Assembly (NCBI GenBank): GCA_036269915.1
Contig: DATBDM010000201.1
Coordinates: 1 to 11,424 of the forward strand
From: DATBDM01 sp036269915
GTDB lineage: Bacteria; Actinomycetota; Thermoleophilia; Solirubrobacterales; Solirubrobacteraceae
Length of the DNA stretch: 11,424 bases
Direction: 5' to 3'
Of the stretch, positions 6,322-11,424 are shown piece after piece (position 1 is the stretch's first letter; each line of letters begins with the position of its first letter). The notes beneath the pieces were generated by a model, which searched no databases, was not told the DNA's origin, and saw only the letters and a program-made list of their open reading frames with translations. A program made the translations under genes and the position numbers.

Positions 6322-9300
6322 CCGAGCTTCGCCTCGATGGCCGCGAGCCTGCGCTCGAGCCCCGGCATCGCCTCGTCGCGGCAGGCGGCCCGAGCGAGAT
6401 CCACGAGCGCCCGTGCGCGCCCGCGATCGCTCGCGCGGGCACGGCGCGCGAGCATCGCGGCGTGGTCGCCGACGGCGTGCGCGGCCCACCCGGCCGCGCC
6501 CGTCGCGCGCGAGCGCTCGAGCGCGAGCGCGAACGCCTCCTCGGCCGCCTCCCAGTCCTCGAGCACCGTCGCGAGGCGACCGAGGTGCCGGCCGAGGCTG
6601 CCCCAGCAGGCCCAGCCGCGGTCGAGCACGGGCTGTCGGGTGGCGAACGGCGCCAACAGCGGCCGCAGCCACGCGGCGGCCTCCGCGTCCTCGAGCACCG
6701 CGCAGGCCTCGGCGAGCATCACGCCCACGCTGAGGCCGTCGAGGCGCGGCAGCGCGGCGGCGCCCGCCAGCGCCACCAGCCCCGTCCGCGCCGGCTCGGT
6801 GCGCCCGGCGTGCGCGTCCACCGCGACGGCCATCGCCGCCCACACGCGCCGGTCGGGGTGGCGCGCGGCGAGCGTCGCCAGCACGTCGCCGTCCGCCTCC
6901 CCGGGCGTGCCGCGCAGCAGCGCCGCCATCAGCCTCTGCGCCGCGTGCGTCTCGTTGACGCCCGAGTCGAAGCGCAGCCGCTCGCGGCGGGCCCTCTCGA
7001 CGAGCCGCTCGCCCTCCGCCAGCCGGCCGGAGAACAGCGCGCGCGTGCCCTCGAGCATCGGCGCGTACCACGCGAACCAGCCGTGGCGCAGCTCGTGCGC
7101 GAGCCGCACGCTCGCCTGCAGCTCGGCGTCGGCGTCGGCGATCTCCCCCAGCTCGAGCACGTCCGCGAAGCGGTTGACGTGCCCCCACAGCCCGCGCTCC
7201 GGGCTGCCCGCGGCGTCGGCCAGCCGCACGCTCTCGGCCGACGCGGCCAGCCGCTCGCCGATGCGCTCGGGCGCCGACGCGACGTAGGGCATCCAGCGCA
7301 GCACGCCCGCGAGCGTCTCCGGGTCGCCGAGCCGCCGGGCCATCGCCACGGCCTCGGCCAGCAGCCGCTCGCGCCGCGCGGGCTCGGCCTCGGGATCGAG
7401 CCGTGCCGCGAGCAGGCCGAGCACCGAGGCGCGCACCGGGTCGTCGTCGGTCGGCAGCGCGGCGAGGGCGTCCTCGAGCAGGTCGACCGCCTCGTGGTCG
7501 ACGACGCCGTAGAGCTGCCACTTGGCGAACCCCAGCGCCGCGGTCGAGAGCAGCGCGGGGTCGTCGAGCGCGCGGGCGTCGGCGGCCGCCTCGGCGAAGG
7601 CGGCGCGGCTGTCCTCGACCTCGCCCGCCTGCTCGAGCGCCGCGGCGAGCTCGAGGCGCGCCTCGCAGCGCGCCCGGCCGGCGTCGCCGTCGAGGTCCTC
7701 GAGCACCCGCCGACAGTGCTCGGCGGCCTCCTCGTAGGCGTGCGCGTGCATCGCGTCGCTCGCGGCGAGCATCCCGTACGCCGCCGCCTTCTCGGCGCCG
7801 CCGACCGCCGACGCGGCGTGGAAGTGGTGCGCGAGCTCGGACGCGCGGGCGCCGCCCGTGAACTCGAGCGCCTCCCCGACCATCCGGTGCAGCCGCACGC
7901 GGCGGCTCAGGCTGGGCTGCGCGTAGAGCGTCTCGCGCACCAGGGCGTGGGCGAAGGCGAAGCTGTCGACGACAGGCCCCTCGACGACCAGGCGCGCGTC
8001 GATCGCGCGCTCGACCGCAGAGAGCGCCTGCTCGGGCTCCTCGACGACCGCCTCGACGACGTCGAGCCGGAACTCCTGCCCGGCGACGGCGGCGGCGACG
8101 AGCACCTCCCCGACGTCGTCGCCGAGCCGCCGCACGCGCCGCCCCACGACCTCGCGCACGCCCTCGGGGACGCCGAGCCGGCGCAGCTGCACCTCCGCCG
8201 GCTGGCTCGGATCCTCGGCCTGGGCGGCGGCGAGCTCGCCGGCGAGCTGGTCGGCGAGGAACGGGTTGCCGCCCGTCGCCTCCTGGATGCGGCGGACGAG
8301 CTCGGGCGTCGCGTCGCCGGCGAGGCGCGCGGCGACCAGCCCGGCGATCCCGATCTCGGGCAGCCCGTCGAGCTGGATCCGGCGCGTGAACGGCTCGCGG
8401 CGCAGGTCGGCGAGGAGGTCGGCGAGCTCCGGGGCGGTCGCGGGCCCGACGTCGCGGTGCGTGCCGAGCACGAGCAGCGGCGCCGCGGCGAGGTCGCGCA
8501 TCAGATGGCGCAGGAGCAGCAGCGTCGGCTGGTCGGCCCAGTGCAGGTCGTCGACGATCAGCAGCAGCGGGCGCGCCGCGGCGGCGCGGCGCAGCGCCGC
8601 GGTGACCGCCTCGAACAGCTGCCGGCGATCGGGCGCGGCGTCGGCCGCGCCCGCGTCGAGCGGCGCGCCGTGGCGGACGGCCTCGGCCAGCGGCTGGAAC
8701 GGGATCAGCCCGTCCTCGTCCGAGCGGCCGTAGAGCACGCCCCAGCCCGCGCCGTGCAGCTCGGCGGCGAGCTCGGCCGCCAGTCGCGTCTTGCCGATGC
8801 CCGCGTCGCCTGCGACGAGCACGACGCGACGGGTGCCGCCGGCCGCGGTCCGGGCGTCCTCGCGCAGCTGGGCGAGCGCGGCCTCGCGCGCGTAGAGCGT
8901 GCGCCCGTGCGCCTCGGCGAGCGCGCGCGGGAGCGGCACGGCGTCCTCGTGGGAAGCCGGCGGCGCGGCGATCTCCACCGGCGCGACGTCGAGCGAGGGG
9001 TCCTGCTCGAGGATCGCCTGCTGCAGCCGGCGCAGCTCCCGTCCGGGCTCGATCCCCAGCGCGTCGACGAGCTCCGCGCGGGCGCGGCGGTAGACCTCGA
9101 GCGCGTCGGCCTGGCGCCCGCTGCGGTAGAGGGCGAGCATCAGCTGGGCACGCAGGTTCTCGCGTAGGGGGTGCTCGGCGGTGAGCGCCTCGAGGTCGGC
9201 GATCAGGTCGGCGGCGAGGCCGAGCGCGAGCGCGGCCTCGCCGCGGGCCTCCTCGGCCAGCACGCGGCGCTCCTGCAACCGGCTCACCTCGCGCTGCGCG

Positions 9301-9734
9301 AACGGCTCGAGCGCGAGATCCTCCAGCGGCCCGCCGCGCCAGAGCGCCAGCGCCTCGCGCAGCGCGACGGCCGCGCGCGCGGGCTCACCGGCGTCGAGGG
9401 CGCCGCGGCCCGCGGCGAGGCGCTCCTCGAAGCGCTCGACGTCCAGCTCGCCGGGGCCGACGTGGAGGACATAGCCGCCGTCGCGCGTCTCGAGTGCGCC
9501 CGATCCCTCCTCGCCGAGCGATCGGCGCAGGCCCGAGATCGCGTTCTGGATCACCTTGGTCGCGGTGGCCGGCGAGCCGTCGGGCCACAGCTCGTCGACG
9601 ATCCGCTCCAAGGGCAGCAGCTCACCCGCATGGAGCAGCAGCAACGCCAGCACCTCGCGCCGGCGGCGCGGTCCGAGGTCGACGGGGCGGCCATCCGTGC
9701 GCACCTGCAACGGGCCGAGGATCAGGTACTCCAT
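6090..9734 (-). CDS. SARP/AfsR-type transcriptional regulator (winged helix, BTAD, NTPase, helical repeats)
   Basis: 1214-residue regulator. Residues 1-92 are an OmpR/SARP winged helix (MEYLILGPLQVRTDGRPVDL, then IVDELWPDGSPATATKVIQ). Residues 98-245 are the BTAD domain (LEVYRRARAELVDALGIEPG near 212-231). Residues 275-440 start a STAND-type NTPase with Walker A GDAGIGKT at 309-316 and Walker B LLLIVDDLHWAD at about 390-401, then LVLGTHRD. The rest to about 1135 is Ala/Leu-rich helical repeat. The last 76 or so residues are Pro/Gly/Thr/Gln repeats antisense to the subtilase tail. Such proteins use nucleotide-gated oligomerisation to bind direct repeats and activate promoters, often of metabolite or secreted-protein genes. 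ATG chosen because the SARP motif starts at once; the ribosome site (AGAAG) is weak. It is divergent from the small exported protein. Its targets are not shown; candidate repeats lie at 4343-4360 and 9751-9779. Confidence 0.94.
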   Translation of the reverse strand: MEYLILGPLQVRTDGRPVDLGPRRRREVLALLLLHAGELLPLERIVDELWPDGSPATATKVIQNAISGLRRSLGEEGSGALETRDGGYVLHVGPGELDVERFEERLAAGRGALDAGEPARAAVALREALALWRGGPLEDLALEPFAQREVSRLQERRVLAEEARGEAALALGLAADLIADLEALTAEHPLRENLRAQLMLALYRSGRQADALEVYRRARAELVDALGIEPGRELRRLQQAILEQDPSLDVAPVEIAAPPASHEDAVPLPRALAEAHGRTLYAREAALAQLREDARTAAGGTRRVVLVAGDAGIGKTRLAAELAAELHGAGWGVLYGRSDEDGLIPFQPLAEAVRHGAPLDAGAADAAPDRRQLFEAVTAALRRAAAARPLLLIVDDLHWADQPTLLLLRHLMRDLAAAPLLVLGTHRDVGPATAPELADLLADLRREPFTRRIQLDGLPEIGIAGLVAARLAGDATPELVRRIQEATGGNPFLADQLAGELAAAQAEDPSQPAEVQLRRLGVPEGVREVVGRRVRRLGDDVGEVLVAAAVAGQEFRLDVVEAVVEEPEQALSAVERAIDARLVVEGPVVDSFAFAHALVRETLYAQPSLSRRVRLHRMVGEALEFTGGARASELAHHFHAASAVGGAEKAAAYGMLAASDAMHAHAYEEAAEHCRRVLEDLDGDAGRARCEARLELAAALEQAGEVEDSRAAFAEAAADARALDDPALLSTAALGFAKWQLYGVVDHEAVDLLEDALAALPTDDDPVRASVLGLLAARLDPEAEPARRERLLAEAVAMARRLGDPETLAGVLRWMPYVASAPERIGERLAASAESVRLADAAGSPERGLWGHVNRFADVLELGEIADADAELQASVRLAHELRHGWFAWYAPMLEGTRALFSGRLAEGERLVERARRERLRFDSGVNETHAAQRLMAALLRGTPGEADGDVLATLAARHPDRRVWAAMAVAVDAHAGRTEPARTGLVALAGAAALPRLDGLSVGVMLAEACAVLEDAEAAAWLRPLLAPFATRQPVLDRGWACWGSLGRHLGRLATVLEDWEAAEEAFALALERSRATGAAGWAAHAVGDHAAMLARRARASDRGRARALVDLARAACRDEAMPGLERRLAAIEAKLGQPSSGSVPPSSPGRGEPGTQPPGTQPPGTQPPGTQPAGAAPPGTQPAGAAPPGTQPAGAAPPGTQPAGATPPGTGP
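6106..6270 (+). repeat. Tandem repeat: four 30-bp units then three 15-bp units, coding on both strands
   Basis: Units of 30 bp start at 6106, 6136, 6166 and 6196 (GGAAPAGWVP; the first has V for one A). Units of 15 bp start at 6226, 6241 and 6256 (GGWVP). The second to fourth long units differ from each other at four sites only (GGA/GGC, GCC/GCG twice, GTC/GTG), all third positions in the subtilase frame and also third positions in the regulator frame, where they read PGTQPAGAAP. The first long unit differs by A to V on plus and A to T on minus. The 15-bp units look like a deletion derivative of the 30-bp unit. Confidence 0.9.
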
Positions 9735-9750
9735 CCGCTTCTGGGTGCGA

Positions 9751-9779
9751 CGTTACCGGACGGTGGACGCGGCGTTACG
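9751..9779. promoter_or_regulatory. Heptamer direct repeat, 22-bp period, between regulator and small exported protein
   Basis: CGTTACC at 9751-9757 and CGTTACG at 9773-9779 repeat at exactly 22 bp, two helical turns, within wider matches GCGACGTTAC and GCGGCGTTAC. SARP operators are direct heptamers at 11- or 22-bp periods. The core resembles the GGTTGCC pair before the subtilase (shared GTTRC). Autoregulation and control of the small gene are inferred. An alternative is that TAACGT (minus strand, 9755-9750) is simply the regulator's -10. Confidence 0.42.
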
Positions 9780-9804
9780 GGCACCGGGGAGTGTTCCGCT
9801 CAGT

Positions 9805-9823
9805 CGACCGCACGGGGCGGTCG
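9805..9823. promoter_or_regulatory. Perfect inverted repeat just upstream of the small gene's ribosome site
   Basis: CGACCGC at 9805-9811 and GCGGTCG at 9817-9823 are perfect reverse complements around a 5-base loop ACGGG. It ends seven bases before AAGGAG. It could be a leader hairpin affecting translation of the small protein or an operator for a dimeric regulator; the sequence does not decide between them. Confidence 0.4.
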
Positions 9824-9830
9824 CGGAGCC

Positions 9831-9836
9831 AAGGAG
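9831..9836 (+). promoter_or_regulatory. Ribosome binding site of the small exported protein
   Basis: AAGGAG ends five bases before ATG 9842. It marks this ATG as the true start although the same frame is open much further upstream. Confidence 0.8.
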
Positions 9837-9841
9837 TCGAG

Positions 9842-10216
9842 ATGATCGACGCACGCGGAAAGGTGGCCATGGTTGTGGCGACGGTCGCCATGGCAGTGGC
9901 GACCCCGGCGGTGCAAGCCGCCCCCGGCCGCGCGCAGGCGCAGCCGCCCTCCTCAGCACCCAAGGTCGACGCCCGCCACCAGGCGCTGATCACGCGGCAC
10001 GGTGCCGCCGATCCGCGCACGTTCGACGCACGGGATCCCTCCCCCCGCGCGGCCGCACACGCCATCCCCCGATCCGTCCCGTCAGGGGACGGCGGATGGA
10101 GCTGGGATGACCCGCTCCTGGCGGTCGGCACCGTCCTCGGCGCCGGCCTCCTCGCCGGCATCGCGGGGCTCGGCGTCGGACGTAGGCGGGAGCGGATGGG
10201 GCATCCGGTCCATTAG
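9842..10216 (+). CDS. Small exported, membrane-anchored protein of unknown function
   Basis: 124 residues, family not recognised. Residues 1-26 look like a signal peptide: charged start (MIDARGK), hydrophobic core VAMVVATVAMAVA, and Ala-x-Ala sites at AVQA (26) or RAQA (33). Residues 34-85 are polar, Pro/Ala/Arg/His-rich, without cysteines. Residues 91-113 are a single hydrophobic span (PLLAVGTVLGAGLLAGIAGL) after GGWSWDD, followed by the basic end RRRERMGHPVH, so the C-terminus should be cytoplasmic. I recall small proteins with this W-D then hydrophobic span then Arg tail as common in high-GC actinobacteria, but this is from memory. The strong ribosome site and a terminator-like hairpin after the stop support it as a real, separately transcribed gene. 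It is divergent from the SARP-type regulator, an arrangement suggesting control by it. Confidence 0.78.
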   Translation: MIDARGKVAMVVATVAMAVATPAVQAAPGRAQAQPPSSAPKVDARHQALITRHGAADPRTFDARDPSPRAAAHAIPRSVPSGDGGWSWDDPLLAVGTVLGAGLLAGIAGLGVGRRRERMGHPVH

Positions 10217-10224
10217 AAAGGCCA

Positions 10225-10259
10225 GCGCGGCGGGCCGTCCCGAGGGCCGCCCGCCGCGC
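10225..10259. terminator. GC-rich hairpin between converging small gene and uvrB
   Basis: GCGCGGCGGGC at 10225-10235 pairs perfectly with GCCCGCCGCGC at 10249-10259 (11-bp stem, 13-base loop). It starts eight bases after the small gene's stop and sits 54 bp beyond the uvrB stop, so it can serve both directions. There is no T tract on plus; on minus it is followed by TGGCCTTTCT. Rho-independent hairpins in high-GC actinobacteria often lack long T tracts. Confidence 0.65.
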
Positions 10260-10313
10260 CCCATCGCACTCCTCGCGTAGCGCCGCGACAGAGCCGACGA
10301 ACCGCCCTGGGAG

Positions 10314-11424
10314 CTAGTCCCCCGAGGAGGCCGGCTCGGTCGCGTCGAGCAGCTCGCGGCGCAGGTCGCGGATCTCGTCGCGCAGCTTGGCGGCGTACTC
10401 GAAGCGCAGCTCCTCGGCCGCGGTGAGCATCTCCTCCTCGAGCTGCACGATCGTCGACTCGAGCTCGGCCGGCGTCATGTCGACGGTCTTCTCGCGCCGG
10501 CGCCGCCGGCCCTTCGGGACCTTCGACTCGCCCATCAGGAACTCGGAGATGTCCGAGATTCCCTTGACGATCGTCTCCGGCGTGATCCCGTGCTCCTCGT
10601 TGTAGGCCCGCTGGATCTCGCGGCGGCGGTCGGTCTCGTCGAGCGCCTTGTTCATCGCGTCGGTTCGCTTGTCGGCGTACATCAGGACCTTGCCCTCGAC
10701 GTTGCGCGCCGCGCGGCCGATCGTCTGGATCAGCGACGTCTCGCCGCGGAGGAAGCCCTCCTTGTCGGCGTCGAGGATCGCCACGAGCGACACCTCGGGC
10801 AGGTCGAGGCCCTCGCGCAGCAGGTTGACGCCGACGAGCACGTCGTACTCGCCGAGCCGCAGGTCGCGGATGATCTGGATGCGCTCGAGCGTGTCGATCT
10901 CCGAGTGCAGGTAGCGGACCTTGAAGCCCATCTCGAGCAGGTAGTCCGTGAGGTCCTCGCTCATCTTCTTCGTCAGCGTCGTGACGAGGACGCGCTCGGA
11001 GCGGTCGGTGCGCTTGCGGATCTCGTTCATGAGGTCGTCGATCTGGTTGCGCGTCTCGCGCACCTCCACGGCCGGATCGACGATCCCCGTCGGGCGGACG
11101 ATCTGCTCGACGACGCGGCCGGAGTGGGCCTTCTCGTACTTGCCCGGGGTGGCGGACACGAAGACGAGCTGCGGCGAGATCGAGAGGAACTCCTCGAACG
11201 TCTGCGGGCGGTTGTCGAGCGCGCTGGGGAGCCGGAAGCCGTAGTCGACGAGCGTGGTCTTGCGCGAGCGGTCGCCCTCGTACATGCCGCCGATCTGCGG
11301 GACGGTCTGGTGCGACTCGTCGATGACCATCATCGCGTCCGATGGCAAATAGTCGAGCAGTGTCGGCGGAGGCTCGCCGGGCTTTTTGCCGGTCAGGTGC
11401 CGCGAATAATTCTCGATGCCGCGG
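10314..11424 (-). CDS. uvrB: UvrB, excinuclease ABC subunit B (partial, C-terminal part)
   Basis: Damage-verification helicase-like subunit of nucleotide excision repair, which recruits UvrC after loading by UvrA. 369 residues are present plus the stop (family about 670-690); the N-terminal part with Walker A and the beta-hairpin lies beyond the right edge. Seen in order: GIENYSRHLTGKKPGEPPPT at the edge, VIDESH (DESH at 11310-11321), LVFVSATPGKYE, VLVTTLTKKMSEDLTDYL, VGVNLLREGLDLPEVS, QTIGRAARN, and a C-terminal UVR coiled-coil (ELESTIVQLEEEMLTAAEE onward, about 10365-10470) for contact with UvrC. Stop TAG at 10314-10316. Same strand as uvrA but separated from it by the roughly 9 kb between. 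The first 84 bases at the window edge have codon use unlike the rest. Identification is certain. Confidence 0.98.
   Translation of the reverse strand, partial: RGIENYSRHLTGKKPGEPPPTLLDYLPSDAMMVIDESHQTVPQIGGMYEGDRSRKTTLVDYGFRLPSALDNRPQTFEEFLSISPQLVFVSATPGKYEKAHSGRVVEQIVRPTGIVDPAVEVRETRNQIDDLMNEIRKRTDRSERVLVTTLTKKMSEDLTDYLLEMGFKVRYLHSEIDTLERIQIIRDLRLGEYDVLVGVNLLREGLDLPEVSLVAILDADKEGFLRGETSLIQTIGRAARNVEGKVLMYADKRTDAMNKALDETDRRREIQRAYNEEHGITPETIVKGISDISEFLMGESKVPKGRRRRREKTVDMTPAELESTIVQLEEEMLTAAEELRFEYAAKLRDEIRDLRRELLDATEPASSGD
11341..11424 (-). other. Patch of aberrant codon usage inside uvrB
   Basis: In the 28 edge codons seven end in A or T (AAT, TAT, AAA, CCT, ACA, TAT, CCA) and one Leu is TTG. 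In the remaining 341 codons or so of the fragment I count three A/T-ending codons (GGA, CGA, GAT). The protein stays normal UvrB. The change is abrupt at about 11341. Confidence 0.75.

Noticed and set aside
4330..7521. In-frame upstream extension of mutY giving a 1334-residue protein
   Set aside because: The extra part runs antisense through the subtilase and in another frame through the regulator; real MutY begins at 4329, and the extension has no recognisable domain.
6462..9167. 901-codon open frame on plus opposite the regulator
   Set aside because: Shadow of the regulator; stop-free because of high GC and without motifs.
9494..9841. Longer version of the small protein beginning at 9494
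   Set aside because: It would overlap the regulator's N-terminal coding region antisense; the strong ribosome site and signal peptide both point to ATG 9842.
4330..10313. Integrated mobile element
   Set aside because: No integrase, transposase, tRNA target, flanking repeats or shift in base composition at the block's borders.

Overview
The window is very GC-rich, with nearly every codon ending in G or C. It carries an actinobacterial-type LexA box, SARP/AfsR-type regulation, a DivIVA-like protein and TANNNT-type promoter elements placed for leaderless transcripts. Together these point to a high-GC actinobacterium; a soil lineage of the Solirubrobacterales/Thermoleophilia kind would fit, but that is inference and not shown by any marker here.

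Layout, left to right: (1) 1-1220, minus strand: the N-terminal 43% or so of uvrA, cut by the window edge, with its own SOS box at 1260-1275. (2) 1278-4329, minus strand: a compact run read mutY, then a DivIVA-domain coiled-coil protein, then an M32 carboxypeptidase. The last two genes overlap by GTGA. mutY and the DivIVA-like gene both look leaderless. (3) 4423-6321, plus strand: a subtilase (S8) with intact catalytic residues, no signal peptide, and a tail of WVPGG repeats. (4) 6090-9734, minus strand: a 1214-residue SARP/AfsR-type regulator (winged helix, BTAD, NTPase, helical repeats). Its C-terminal end overlaps the subtilase tail tail-to-tail for 232 bp. (5) 9842-10216, plus strand: a 124-residue exported or membrane-anchored small protein, divergent from the regulator. 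(6) 10225-10259: a GC hairpin between converging genes. (7) 10314-11424, minus strand: the C-terminal part of uvrB, cut by the right edge.

The backbone is genome maintenance (uvrB, mutY, uvrA, all on the minus strand). Between uvrB and mutY sits a roughly 6-kb block of different character: regulator, subtilase and small exported protein. Heptamer direct repeats at helical-turn spacing lie in both intergenic regions of this block: 11 bp apart before the subtilase and 22 bp apart between the regulator and the small protein. Both share a core close to GTTRC. This is the geometry SARP regulators use, so the three genes may form one regulated unit. That link is inference.

The most unusual structural feature is the shared repeat tract at 6106-6270. 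It encodes periodic peptides on both strands, with the third codon positions of the two frames facing each other, so most copy-to-copy differences are silent in both proteins. The last 84 bases at the right edge, inside uvrB, have codon usage sharply unlike the rest of the gene.

No stretch longer than 300 bases lacks a gene. The gaps are 1221-1277, 3485-3516, 4330-4422, 9735-9841 and 10217-10313. I see no tRNA, rRNA, insertion sequence or CRISPR array.
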